From Roseateles depolymerans (lineage in GTDB: Bacteria; Pseudomonadota; Gammaproteobacteria; Burkholderiales; Burkholderiaceae_C): DNA of 64,000 nt. Of the stretch, positions 18,727 to 27,116 are shown piece by piece. The translations under genes were made by a program, and so were the position numbers. The stretch spans positions 248,001 through 312,000 of the forward strand of contig NZ_QUMT01000001.1 of assembly GCF_003387155.1 (NCBI RefSeq). The letters run 5' to 3'. The notes beneath the pieces are model-generated. The model saw only the letters and a program-made list of their open reading frames with translations. It was not told the DNA's origin and made no database searches. Numbering within the stretch: the stretch's first letter is position 1; each line of letters begins with the position of its first letter.

Positions 18727-20844
18727 ATGATCGACGACGTTCCCCAGACGCCCGTGCTGGCCGAGGGCCATCCCCTGCCACCGGGCCACCCGCGTGTCCA
18801 TCCGCTGCTGCGGGACACCGACTGGGCGTCGACCCCGCTCGGCGATCCGGCGCACTGGCCGGCGTCGCTGCAGGCGATGGTGTCGATGGTGATGGACGCG
18901 GTCGTGCCCATGTGGCTGAGCTGGGGACCGGCGCTGACCATGATCTACAACGCGCCCTATGTGCCGATGCTCGGGGCCAAGCACCCGGCGGCCATGGGAG
19001 CGCCGTTGAAGTCGGTCTGGGGTGAGGTCTGGCCGGATGTCATCGAACTGATCGAAAGCACCTTGTCCGGACAGGGCGTCAACATCGAAAACCTGCCGCT
19101 GCAGGTGGACCGCGACGGCAGTCTGTCCGAGGCCTGGTTCAGCTTCCAGTACACGCCGCTGCGGGACGAGTCCGGCCGCATTCAGGGCCTCGTGTGCAGC
19201 GTGGTGGAGACCACCGCCAAGGTGCTGGAACTGCGCCGCCTGGACGAAAGCGAGCGGCAGTTCCAGACGCTGTTCGAACGCATCGACGAAGGGTTTTGCG
19301 TCATCGAATTCCTCGATGGCCCGCACGGCCCGCTGAGCGACTATGTGCACGTGCTGGCCAACCCGGCTTATGCCGCCAATGCCGGCATCCCCAATGTGGT
19401 GGGCCAGAAGGTGCGGGACATGGTGCCGGACGAAGCCGAGGGCTGGGTCGAGATCTACCGCAACGTGCTGCTCAGCGGCGTGCCTGTCCGCTTCGAGCGG
19501 GAGCTCGAGCGCACCGGCCGGTATCTGGAGCTGGCGGCCTTCCGGGTGGAACCGGTCGAGCGGCGTCAGGTGGCGGTGCTGTTCCAGGACGTCACCCAGC
19601 GCCACCGCACCGACCAGGCCCTGCGGGAGCTGAACGACACGCTGGAGCGGCGCGTCCAGGAAGAGCTGGATCACCGCCTGCGGACCGAAGAAGCGCTGCG
19701 GCAGTCGCAGAAGATGGAAGCGGTGGGCCAGCTCACCGGCGGCATCGCGCACGACTTCAACAACATGCTGGCGGTGGTGGTGAGCTCGCTGGACCTGCTG
19801 GCGCGCAAGTATTTGCGGGACGATGCGCTGGCCATGCGGTACGTGGACTCCGCCCGCAATGCCACCAAGCGTGCGGCCCAGCTGACGCAGCGTCTGCTGG
19901 CCTTCTCACGGCAGCAGCCGCTTCGGCCGTCCGCCTTGAATGTCAACCGGCTGGTGGCCGGCATGTCGGACCTGCTGCGGCATTCCATGGGCGGTGCCAT
20001 CGAGGTGGAAACGGTGCTGGGCGGCGGCCTGTGGCTGACGCATGCGGACCCGAACCAGCTGGAAAACGCCATCCTCAACCTGTCGGTCAATGCCCGCGAT
20101 GCGATGCCCGACGGCGGCCGACTGACGATCGAGACCGCCAATTCGCATCTGGACGAACGCTACGCCTCCGAGCAGGTAGGCGTGGCTGCCGGCCAGTATG
20201 TGATGGTGGCGGTGAGCGATACCGGCGGCGGCATGACCCCCGATGTGGTTGCACGGGCGTTCGACCCGTTCTTCACCACCAAGGAAGTGGGACGCGGCAC
20301 CGGCCTGGGCCTGAGCCAGGTGTATGGCTTCGTCAAGCAGTCTGGCGGGCACGTGCGCATCTACTCCGAGCCGGGGCAGGGCACCACGGTCAAGATCTAC
20401 CTGCGGCGCCTGCTGAATGCGGCGGAAGACGACGTCGCGACCGACACGCCCCCCGTCATGCCGCTCAGTGACGGGCAAGAGACCGTGCTGGTGGTGGAGG
20501 ATGAAGAGTCGGTGCGCCGATCTTCCGTCGAGGCGCTGACGGAGCTGGGCTACCGCGTGCTGGAGGCCAGCGGCGGTGAAGCGGCGCTCAATCTCATCGA
20601 CACCCACCCGGAGATCGCGCTGGTGTTTGCCGATGTGGTGATGCCGGGCATGAACGGCCGCAAGCTGGCGGACGAGGTGCGTCGGCGCCGGCCGTCGCTG
20701 AAGGTGCTGTTCACCACCGGCTACACCCGCAATGCCGTTGTCCACAACGGCGTGCTCGATGCCGGGGTGGAACTGCTGGGCAAGCCCTTCACCCTGGACG
20801 AACTGGCCGCCCGGGTGCGGGCGGTGCTGGACAAGGGCGACTGA
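18727..20844 (+). CDS. Hybrid histidine kinase, PAS-PAS-HisKA-HATPase-REC
   Basis: A 705-residue kinase without clear TM helices, so probably a cytosolic sensor. Two PAS-like domains occupy about residues 30-160 and 175-290, followed by a short coiled coil. HisKA has GGIAHDFNNMLAVV, HATPase has NLSVNARDAM, DTGGGM and GRGTGLGLSQVYG, and the C-terminal REC has VVEDEESVRR and FADVVMPGMNG. It belongs to the soluble PAS kinase group whose DFNN H-box occurs with an attached REC. No partner response regulator is adjacent, so the attached REC may pass phosphate to a distant Hpt. The ligand is unknown. Confidence 0.9.
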   Translation: MIDDVPQTPVLAEGHPLPPGHPRVHPLLRDTDWASTPLGDPAHWPASLQAMVSMVMDAVVPMWLSWGPALTMIYNAPYVPMLGAKHPAAMGAPLKSVWGEVWPDVIELIESTLSGQGVNIENLPLQVDRDGSLSEAWFSFQYTPLRDESGRIQGLVCSVVETTAKVLELRRLDESERQFQTLFERIDEGFCVIEFLDGPHGPLSDYVHVLANPAYAANAGIPNVVGQKVRDMVPDEAEGWVEIYRNVLLSGVPVRFERELERTGRYLELAAFRVEPVERRQVAVLFQDVTQRHRTDQALRELNDTLERRVQEELDHRLRTEEALRQSQKMEAVGQLTGGIAHDFNNMLAVVVSSLDLLARKYLRDDALAMRYVDSARNATKRAAQLTQRLLAFSRQQPLRPSALNVNRLVAGMSDLLRHSMGGAIEVETVLGGGLWLTHADPNQLENAILNLSVNARDAMPDGGRLTIETANSHLDERYASEQVGVAAGQYVMVAVSDTGGGMTPDVVARAFDPFFTTKEVGRGTGLGLSQVYGFVKQSGGHVRIYSEPGQGTTVKIYLRRLLNAAEDDVATDTPPVMPLSDGQETVLVVEDEESVRRSSVEALTELGYRVLEASGGEAALNLIDTHPEIALVFADVVMPGMNGRKLADEVRRRRPSLKVLFTTGYTRNAVVHNGVLDAGVELLGKPFTLDELAARVRAVLDKGD

Positions 20845-20848
20845 GCGG

Positions 20849-20989
20849 TCAGCCGGTTTCCTTGAGGTCCGCAGGAGCCGGCTCGCCCGGGATGGGCGTC
20901 GTCTTGCGCTGCGCCTTTTCCTGCTTCTTCTTCTGCTTGGCCAGCTCACGCTGGCGTTTCTCGTACTGATAGTTGGGTTTGGTGGCCAT
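20849..20989 (-). CDS. Small basic protein of 46 residues
   Basis: A short Lys/Gln-rich protein beginning MATKPNYQYEKRQRELAKQK and continuing with a further basic stretch, then TPIPGEP. The strong GGAGGA ribosome-binding site 8 bases before the ATG supports it as a real gene. Small proteins of this kind are frequent in Burkholderiales, but no function is known to me. The basic helix could bind nucleic acid. It sits tail to tail with the hybrid kinase, only 4 bp apart. Confidence 0.75.
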   Translation of the reverse strand: MATKPNYQYEKRQRELAKQKKKQEKAQRKTTPIPGEPAPADLKETG

Positions 20990-21102
20990 CGCGAAATCCT
21001 CCGGTTGTGTGGGGCGTGCGTTGAAATGCCACAACCGGCCCATCGTAGCGCACGTGGCCGGACTTGCCGCCCGATGTCCGCAAAGAGAAGGAGGTGGGGG
21101 GA

Positions 21103-21936
21103 CTAGCCCTTGAGCATCTGGCTCATCGGCAGCAGCTGCAACTCGCCCGCCATCAGCGATGGCGACAGGGCAGGATCGGACCAGACCAGGAACTCCTGGC
21201 AACGCGCCCTTGCGATCGGGTCCCCTGGCACCGGGGCGAGGGCCGGATGGCACATGAGCAGGTCGCCGTCCTGCGCCTCGGCGAGCCAGGCGTCCACATG
21301 GTGCCGATAGCGATGGGCGTCCGCATCGAAGCCATACACGCCCAGCAATCGCCGGTTCTGCGGAAAGTCCAGGGCGTCGGCGTGATGTTGCAGGCCGCGC
21401 CGTCCCAGCGCATCGATCACATAGGGCTTGAGGCCGCCGCCGCCGGGCCGGGTGGAGCGCAGCCAGGGATGCTGGCCGGGATAACGGGCGGTCAGCGCGG
21501 TGAGCAGCGCGTCCCGCACACCGGGGAACTGATGCACATGCTGGTGGCCGTCCACATAGGCTGGCATGCGGCCCAGGGCCTGCTCGAAGGCATCGAGCTG
21601 CGCATGCACCTCCCGCAGCAGGACCTGCACATCCCTCAGGCCCTGCAGCAGCCAGCCCGTCAGGCTGCGGGCGGGCACGGTCAGCGGATATTCGGTGAGG
21701 TCCAGATGCAGGCCCACGTCCAGATGGGCGGCATCGATCGACCCCAGCGCCAGGGCTCCGGACGCCCATGCCGGCGCGCCCACCATGGCGCTGGTGGCCT
21801 GCAGCCGGCCCATCGCCACCAGGCGCAGCACCGCATCGTTCACCGCGGGATGCAGGCCGAAGTCGTCCGCGCAGATGCACAGGCGCCGCTGCCGCGGGTG
21901 CGTTGCAAGGGTGGGAGGGTCGAAGGCGTGACTCAT
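21103..21936 (-). CDS. ChbG/YdjC-family (NaxD/HpnK-like) carbohydrate deacetylase
   Basis: A 277-residue YdjC-family protein. Metal-site motifs are CADDFGLHPAVNDA near residue 22, DVGLHLDLTE (about 72-81) and YVDGHQHVHQFPGV (about 124-137); the C-terminal MCHP fits the family. YdjC enzymes remove acetyl groups from GlcNAc/GalNAc derivatives. It is last in an operon and overlaps the GT39 gene by ATGA. With GT2 and GT39 partners the closest functional parallels are Francisella NaxD and Bordetella LgmC, which deacetylate polyprenyl-linked hexosamine for lipid A. The specific substrate is inference. Confidence 0.88.
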   Translation of the reverse strand: MSHAFDPPTLATHPRQRRLCICADDFGLHPAVNDAVLRLVAMGRLQATSAMVGAPAWASGALALGSIDAAHLDVGLHLDLTEYPLTVPARSLTGWLLQGLRDVQVLLREVHAQLDAFEQALGRMPAYVDGHQHVHQFPGVRDALLTALTARYPGQHPWLRSTRPGGGGLKPYVIDALGRRGLQHHADALDFPQNRRLLGVYGFDADAHRYRHHVDAWLAEAQDGDLLMCHPALAPVPGDPIARARCQEFLVWSDPALSPSLMAGELQLLPMSQMLKG

Positions 21937-23540
21937 CCGCCGGCGCCGCAGTTCAGCTGGCGCGGGCTCAGCCGCCACAGGGACAGGCCCCGGCGTGTCG
22001 AGACCGGTTCGATGGGCTGCAGCCACGGCAGGGCCGGTGCGTCCCGGGTGGAGGCCACCACCCAGGCGGTGGGGGTCGCGCAGAGCGCCTGCAGCAGGGC
22101 CGGTTCGTCGATCAGGTGCGACGGGTCTTGGGGGGCAAAGCGGCGGGTCTCCGCCAGTTCCTTGCGCCAGTTGTCCCGCGCCATGGGATCTTCAGTGGCC
22201 CAGTCACTCTGCACCCAGACGGGGGCGTCGAGCCCGGCATACATCGGCAGGTCGTAGTCGAACCGGTTGAGCATGAACACCGGTTCACCGGCATGCCGCT
22301 GGGCCCGCAGGTCCTCCGCCAGCGCGCGTGTGGTGCGCAGGGGCGACACCGTCAGGGCGATGACGGTGCCGATGCTCAGCGCCGCCGACAGGCCCAGGCT
22401 CACCCAGGCCCACAGGCGCATGCGGGGCGTGCCGGGTTGCAGCCGCTGCCACGCCAGGGCCACCAGCGCCGCCAGCGGAGGCACGGCCGGCAGGATGTAG
22501 CCCACCAGCTTGGACTGCGGCAGCGAGAAGAACACCACCACGGTCACCAGCCAGATCACCATCAGGGCGGGCAGGCCGGTCTCGTCCCGGGGCTCCTTGG
22601 GCTTTCCGCCCAGATGCCCCAGCGCCAGCCAGGGCAGGGCCGGCAGCGACGCCGCCAGCAGCACCGCCGGGAAGAACCAGAACGGCATGGCATTGTTGAA
22701 GCCGCTGCCGGAGAAACGCTCGAAGTGCTGCACCACGAAGAAGAAATGCAGGAACTCCGGGAAGCGCATCTGCATCAGCCCATACCAGGGCGCGGCCACC
22801 GCCGTCATCACCAAAAGGCCAGGCGGCCAGAACAGCAGGGGAAGATCGCGCCAGCGGCGGCGCCAGGCCAGCCAGGCCAGGATCACCAGGCCCGGCAGCA
22901 CGAACCCGATCAGGCCCTTGGCCAGCACGCCCAGGCCCGCCACCGCATGGGCGGCGAGCATCATCCGTCGCCACGGCAGACCTTGCTGATGCCGCAGCAG
23001 GGCATCGGCCGCCAGGCAGACCGTTGCGCTGACGCAGCCGGCCACCAGCATGTCGAGATTGGCGTATTGGCTGCCCAGCAACATGAGCGGCATGGCCAGC
23101 AGCACCATCAGCGACGCCCGGGCCCATTGCACGCCCGACCAGCGACGCAGCAGCAGCCACAGCGACAGCGCCGATATCCAGCCGCCCAGCAGCGGCGCCG
23201 CCCGCGCGGCCAGCGCGTTCTGGCCGAACAGCGACATCGACGCTTCGGTGATCCAGTAGAAGAGGGGAGGCTTGTGGAAGAAGGGCTCGCCGTTGAGCAG
23301 CGGCACCAGCCACTGGCCGCTGCGCAGGCCTTCCCACGCCACGCCGACGTAGCGGCCCTCGTCCGGGAGTTCCAGCGGACGCAGGCCAGCGCTCCACGCC
23401 AGCCACAGCAGCGACAGGAGGGCCACCCAGGCCAGTTCCCGGCGCAGGCTGCGAGGGCGGTCCCGGTCGATGGCTGCCGCCAGGTCCGGTGAGCCCCTCT
23501 CGCGGTGGGAGGCCACGGTTGCCTTGAGGGTGCTTCTCAT
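21933..23540 (-). CDS. ArnT-like GT39/GT83 glycosyltransferase
   Basis: A 535-residue polytopic inner-membrane enzyme with about 11-12 TM helices. ArnT/PMT-type motifs are LELPDEGRYVGVAWEGL with the catalytic acidic pair, and EPFFHKPPLFYW. A periplasmic C-terminal domain follows the last helix. Such enzymes move a sugar from undecaprenyl phosphate to lipid A or protein. It starts inside the GT2 stop (TGATG) and ends in an ATGA overlap with the YdjC-like deacetylase. The expected donor is a polyprenyl-phosphate hexosamine made by these neighbours. Confidence 0.9.
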   Translation of the reverse strand: MRSTLKATVASHRERGSPDLAAAIDRDRPRSLRRELAWVALLSLLWLAWSAGLRPLELPDEGRYVGVAWEGLRSGQWLVPLLNGEPFFHKPPLFYWITEASMSLFGQNALAARAAPLLGGWISALSLWLLLRRWSGVQWARASLMVLLAMPLMLLGSQYANLDMLVAGCVSATVCLAADALLRHQQGLPWRRMMLAAHAVAGLGVLAKGLIGFVLPGLVILAWLAWRRRWRDLPLLFWPPGLLVMTAVAAPWYGLMQMRFPEFLHFFFVVQHFERFSGSGFNNAMPFWFFPAVLLAASLPALPWLALGHLGGKPKEPRDETGLPALMVIWLVTVVVFFSLPQSKLVGYILPAVPPLAALVALAWQRLQPGTPRMRLWAWVSLGLSAALSIGTVIALTVSPLRTTRALAEDLRAQRHAGEPVFMLNRFDYDLPMYAGLDAPVWVQSDWATEDPMARDNWRKELAETRRFAPQDPSHLIDEPALLQALCATPTAWVVASTRDAPALPWLQPIEPVSTRRGLSLWRLSPRQLNCGAGG

Positions 23541-24799
23541 CAGTGGCTCCTGGGGTGGGAGCCCGTGAGGAAGCCCGTCCTCAAGCCCGTCCCTAAGCCT
23601 GTCCCTAAGCCCACGCCGGCCATCGCGCTCGCCTCCACGCCCGTCATGATGACGGGGGCAACGCTCGGGGTGACGCCCGTGGAAGTGCCCTGCGTGACGG
23701 AGGCCTCCAGCCCCTGTCCCCACTGCTCCTTCACGAGGTAGAGCGGCCGGCCCTTCACCTCCTCGAAGATGCGGCCCACATACTCCCCGACGATGCCCAG
23801 CGACACCAACTGGAGCCCGCAGAACAGCATCAGGCTCACGACGATGGTGGTCCAGCCGCTGACGTTGTGACCGTAAATCAGATACATGGCGGTGAGGTAG
23901 AGGCCGTAGAGCATGGCTGGCACCGCGAGCAAGATGCCGCAGGCACTGACCGCACGCAGCGGCCAGTTGGTGAACGCGGTGAGGCCGTCCAGGGCCAGCT
24001 GCGCCAGCCGCAGCGGGCGGAACTTGCTGTGCCCATGGGCCCGGGCGGCGGGCTGGTAGGGCAGGGCCTGGGTATTGAAGCCGACCCAGGCGTACAGGCC
24101 TTTCATGAACCGATTGCGCTCGGGCAGCGCGAGCAGGGCGTCCACGACGCGGCGGTCCATCAGTCGGAAGTCGCCCGCGTCCGGCGGCACGGCAAAGCGC
24201 GCACCCCGGTTGAGCAGGCTGTAGAACAGGCGCGTGCCCACCCGCTTGAGGCTGCCTTCATCGTCGCGGGAACGGCGGACGGCATAGACCATGTCGGCGC
24301 CCCGCCGCCAGGCCTCCAGAAACTGCGGGATGAGCGCCGGATCGTGTTGCAGGTCCGCGTCCAGCATCATCACCACGTCCCCGCGGGCCTGGACCAGTCC
24401 GGCACTGAGCGCGGCCTCCTTGCCGAAGTTGCGGGACAGGCGCAGCACCTTCAGCCCGCTGAGCCGCGGCTGGGCGGACAACTGGCGCAGCACCTCGGCG
24501 CTGTCGTCCCGGCTGCCGTCGTCCACCACCAGGATTTCCCAGTGCGCGCAGTGCAGTTGCAGCACATCCGCCAGGCGCGGCAGCAGCTCGCGCAAGCAGG
24601 CCGCTTCGTTGAAGCTGGGCACGATGCAGGACATCGTGGGCAGGGCGTCACGCGCCGGCGCGCGAGGGGCCATCGGCGCCAGCGTGGACGCCTGAGGCGC
24701 TGCAAGGCCGCCGCTGAAGCTGCCGCTAAAGCTGCCGCTAACGCTGCCGTTAAGCGCCTCCGACGGCCGGAAATGCCCCGGGGGCAGGAAGGTATCCAT
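23540..24799 (-). CDS. GT2 glycosyltransferase, ArnC/GtrB-like (undecaprenyl-phosphate sugar transferase)
   Basis: A 419-residue GT-A enzyme. The catalytic domain begins about residue 55 with CIVPSFNEAA, then VVDDGSRDDS and the DXD-like LDADLQHDP; two C-terminal TM helices (about 290-350) match ArnC/GtrB. It should load a sugar onto undecaprenyl phosphate at the cytosolic face. The first about 50 residues (SGSFSGS repeats) and the last about 45 (GLGTGLGTG repeats) are low-complexity extensions unlike the family. It is first in the GT2-GT39-deacetylase operon. The start MDTFLPP was chosen because AGGA lies at good spacing. Confidence 0.9.
   Translation of the reverse strand: MDTFLPPGHFRPSEALNGSVSGSFSGSFSGGLAAPQASTLAPMAPRAPARDALPTMSCIVPSFNEAACLRELLPRLADVLQLHCAHWEILVVDDGSRDDSAEVLRQLSAQPRLSGLKVLRLSRNFGKEAALSAGLVQARGDVVMMLDADLQHDPALIPQFLEAWRRGADMVYAVRRSRDDEGSLKRVGTRLFYSLLNRGARFAVPPDAGDFRLMDRRVVDALLALPERNRFMKGLYAWVGFNTQALPYQPAARAHGHSKFRPLRLAQLALDGLTAFTNWPLRAVSACGILLAVPAMLYGLYLTAMYLIYGHNVSGWTTIVVSLMLFCGLQLVSLGIVGEYVGRIFEEVKGRPLYLVKEQWGQGLEASVTQGTSTGVTPSVAPVIMTGVEASAMAGVGLGTGLGTGLRTGFLTGSHPRSH
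23570..23620 (-). repeat. 12-bp tandem repeats coding the GLGTGLGTG tail of the GT2 protein
   Basis: Four degenerate 12-bp units (GGCTTAGGGACA-like on the coding strand) lie just before the stop. They encode a flexible Gly/Thr/Leu tail after the membrane domain. Confidence 0.65.
24712..24755 (-). repeat. 12-bp tandem repeats coding SGSFSGSFSGG in the GT2 N-terminus
   Basis: About three units of AGCGGCAGCTTT-like DNA encode a Ser/Gly/Phe linker before the GT-A domain. This is a second, different repeat in the same gene. Confidence 0.65.
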
Positions 24800-24842
24800 G
24801 GGGGGAATCCTGACTTTGGAAACTGAACGGCCACTGAAGAAA

Positions 24843-24860
24843 GCTGTCAACAGGCTGTCA
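24843..24860. promoter_or_regulatory. Direct repeat GCTGTCA at 11-bp spacing upstream of the GT2 operon
   Basis: Two perfect GCTGTCA copies (24843-24849 and 24854-24860) start 11 bp apart, about one helical turn, 44 bp before the GT2 start in the divergent gap. This layout is typical of OmpR/PhoB-family (including PmrA) operators, which would fit a lipid A modification operon. The sequence itself does not match the enteric PmrA box. Confidence 0.35.
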
Positions 24861-24917
24861 CGAAGCTTGCGAAGACCGGCGGGTGATACCCTGTGATCTA
24901 CATCCGCTTGTCATCTG

Positions 24918-25865
24918 GTGGTCGTGCCGGCTTCCTCTTTTTCATCGTCCCCCTTCGTTGGCTTTTTGCGCCGATGGTTCGGTCGCCTGGTGCGACTGCT
25001 GCTGGTCCTGGTGGGAGCGCTATTGCTCCTGGCCGTTTGGTCCGTGCTGATCGAGCCCCGCTGGGTGGCCCAGCGGCGGTTCGACGTCTCGGTGTCGGGC
25101 TGGGACGGACCGCCGGGCTTGAAGGTCGCGGTCGCCTCCGACTGGCACATGGGCCAGGATGCCTTGCGCAGCGTGATGACCCTGGACCGCGCCCGGGCCA
25201 TCGTGGCGGACATCAATGCGGCGCAGCCCGATGTGGTCCTGCTGCCGGGTGACTTCATCTTCGGCCGCGGGGAGGACGGCACCACGCCCGAGCAGGTGGC
25301 CGAGGTGCTGGGCCAATTGCGGGCCACCCACGGCGTGTATGCGGTGCTGGGCAATCATGACTGGTGGACCAACGGTCCGCGGTTCACCCAGGCGCTCAGG
25401 GCGGCCGGCGTGACCGTGCTGCAGAACGATGCCGTGCCGCTGCCGGGCACGTCGGTCTGGGTGGTGGGCATCGGTGACCGCATGACCGGCCACAGCGATC
25501 CCGTCCAGGCGCTGCGCCGCGTGCCGGCTGGCGCCGAGACCCTGACGTTCATGCATGACCCGGCCAGCGCGCGCCAGTTGCCGCGCGATTCGGGCCTGAC
25601 GGTGGCGGCCCATACCCATGGCGGACAGGTCTGGATTCCCTTCCACGGCTCCATCGTGGCGCCGCATGGCTGGCCGGTGAAGCAGACCCACGGCTGGGTG
25701 CGGGTGAACCGGCGCACCCTCTACATCACCAGCGGATTGGGCGTGAGCATCTATCCGGTGCGACTGAACATGCGGCCGGAGTGGGTGATGTTCACAATCA
25801 AGGCCGCCGTGCGGCCGGACGAGACGGCCGGTGCACCAGGCGGGCCCACGGCCGCCCGGAGCTGA
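24918..25865 (+). CDS. Metallophosphoesterase, YaeI/UDP-DAG-type, membrane anchored
   Basis: A 315-residue calcineurin-like phosphoesterase with one N-terminal TM helix (about residues 24-45) that anchors it at the inner membrane. The five metal motifs are present: SDWHMG, LPGDF, LGNHDWW, FMHDP and AAHTHGGQV. The family hydrolyses phosphodiester or pyrophosphate bonds of lipid-linked or other substrates; here the substrate is unknown. The start used is GTG; another in-frame GTG lies two codons downstream. It is divergent from the lipid A-type glycosyltransferase operon. Confidence 0.88.
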   Translation: MVVPASSFSSSPFVGFLRRWFGRLVRLLLVLVGALLLLAVWSVLIEPRWVAQRRFDVSVSGWDGPPGLKVAVASDWHMGQDALRSVMTLDRARAIVADINAAQPDVVLLPGDFIFGRGEDGTTPEQVAEVLGQLRATHGVYAVLGNHDWWTNGPRFTQALRAAGVTVLQNDAVPLPGTSVWVVGIGDRMTGHSDPVQALRRVPAGAETLTFMHDPASARQLPRDSGLTVAAHTHGGQVWIPFHGSIVAPHGWPVKQTHGWVRVNRRTLYITSGLGVSIYPVRLNMRPEWVMFTIKAAVRPDETAGAPGGPTAARS

Positions 25866-25866
25866 T

Positions 25867-26514
25867 TCAGCCCGACACGACGCGCTCGCCCAGCCACTTG
25901 AGCTGGCGCAGCGGCTCCTCGCTGGCGCCGGTGAACTGCGTCTGCACGATCGCGCCGTCCACCGCCAGGGCCAGTGCCGCGGCCTGACGCTTGCGCTGCG
26001 GCGACGCCGGCAGCAACGTGCCGATGGCCTCCCGCATGTCGTCCTTGTGCTGCGCGGTCAGGGACACGGCCTCGGGCAGCGAGGTGCCCATCTCGCTGAC
26101 GCTGTTGAGAAAGGCGCAGCCCCGGAAGGTGGGCGACGCCAGCCATTCCCGCAGCGACTCCACCAGCGCCGGCACCCCCTGGCCGCCGTGCCGCTGCAGG
26201 GCATCGGTGAACCAGCCCATCCAGCGCTCATGGCGAAGCGCCAGGTACTGCACGATCAATTCGTTCTTGCTGGGAAAGTGCCGGTAGAAGGTGACCTTGG
26301 TGACGCGGGATTCGGCAATCACGCGGTCGATGCCGGTGGCACGAATGCCGTCCCGGTAGAACAGGTCATGGGCCGTGTGCAGGATGCGGTCGCGCGCGGA
26401 CAGCTGGTCCAGCGTCGCCGGATCGACTAGCAGCCCGGGAGGGGTGATCGCGGTGCCGGACCGGTCAGGCTCGGGCGCTGATCGGGGTGTTGGGGAAGGG
26501 CCGGATGAAGACAT
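25867..26514 (-). CDS. TetR-family transcriptional repressor
   Basis: A protein of about 215 residues. An extended Pro-rich N-terminus leads to the TetR HTH (ILHTAHDLFYRDGIRATGIDRVIAESRVTKVTFYRHFPSK, about residues 42-80), followed by a helical ligand domain. Start codons are possible at 26544, 26523 and 26514; the last two leave operator 1 untranslated. It is divergent from an NTF2-like gene with two near-identical palindromes between them, indicating autoregulation and control of that gene. Its stop lies 1 bp from the convergent phosphoesterase stop. Confidence 0.88.
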   Translation of the reverse strand: MSSSGPSPTPRSAPEPDRSGTAITPPGLLVDPATLDQLSARDRILHTAHDLFYRDGIRATGIDRVIAESRVTKVTFYRHFPSKNELIVQYLALRHERWMGWFTDALQRHGGQGVPALVESLREWLASPTFRGCAFLNSVSEMGTSLPEAVSLTAQHKDDMREAIGTLLPASPQRKRQAAALALAVDGAIVQTQFTGASEEPLRQLKWLGERVVSG

Positions 26515-26524
26515 GCAGATCATT

Positions 26525-26542
26525 GTAGACAAGTCTGTCCAC
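26525..26542. promoter_or_regulatory. TetR operator 1, GTAGACA-AGTC-TGTCCAC
   Basis: A palindrome with 7-bp arms and one mismatch lies directly before the tetR start. It shares its sequence with operator 2, 38 bp away, so a TetR dimer bound here would block the tetR promoter. Confidence 0.75.
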
Positions 26543-26562
26543 ATGCTCTAGAGTTCGGGCAC

Positions 26563-26580
26563 GTAGACAAGTCTGTCTAC
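26563..26580. promoter_or_regulatory. TetR operator 2, GTAGACA-AGTC-TGTCTAC
   Basis: Perfect 7-bp arms around AGTC lie 17 bp before the NTF2-like start codon. It repeats operator 1 almost exactly, which strongly suggests the divergent TetR protein represses both directions. Confidence 0.8.
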
Positions 26581-26596
26581 ATTGAAAGGACTTCTC

Positions 26597-27064
26597 ATGG
26601 ACACCCGCCCGCCCCTGCCCCCGTTCACCCGTGAATCCGCCATCCTGAAGGTCCGTCTGGCCGAAGATGGCTGGAACAGCCGGGATCCCGCCCGCATCGT
26701 GCTGGCCTACAGCCCGGATACCCGCTGGCGCAACCGCGCCGAGTTTCCGCGGGGACGCGATGAAGCCCGCGCCCTGCTTGAGCGCAAGTGGATCCGTGAG
26801 CTGGACTACCGGCTCATCAAGGAACTCTGGGCGTTTGATGGGCGGCGCATCGCCGTGCGGTTCGCCTACGAATGGCATGACGACGCCGGGCAGTGGTATC
26901 GCAGCCATGGCAACGAGAACTGGGAATTCGATGACCAAGGCCTGATGACGGACCGGCACGCCAGCATCAATGACCAGCCCATTCGTGAAGCCGATCGGAA
27001 GTTCCACTGGCCGCTGGGTCGTCGTCCCGACGACCATCCGGGCCTGAGCGATCTGGGGCTCTGA
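26597..27064 (+). CDS. NTF2-like (SnoaL/DUF1348-type) protein
   Basis: A 155-residue protein of the nuclear transport factor 2 fold. Family cues are [52 protein letters not shown], and the end [15 protein letters not shown]. This DUF1348 pattern is widespread in proteobacteria next to TetR regulators. A polar cavity suggests a small-molecule enzyme or binder; the substrate is unknown. The ATG follows AAAGGA at good spacing; an upstream TTG would lengthen it by five residues. Confidence 0.88.
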   Translation: MDTRPPLPPFTRESAILKVRLAEDGWNSRDPARIVLAYSPDTRWRNRAEFPRGRDEARALLERKWIRELDYRLIKELWAFDGRRIAVRFAYEWHDDAGQWYRSHGNENWEFDDQGLMTDRHASINDQPIREADRKFHWPLGRRPDDHPGLSDLGL

Positions 27065-27116
27065 CGCGGTCAGGCCCCGGTGTGCGGCGTCAGCCGCACG
27101 GACGTCACAGCAGCCC

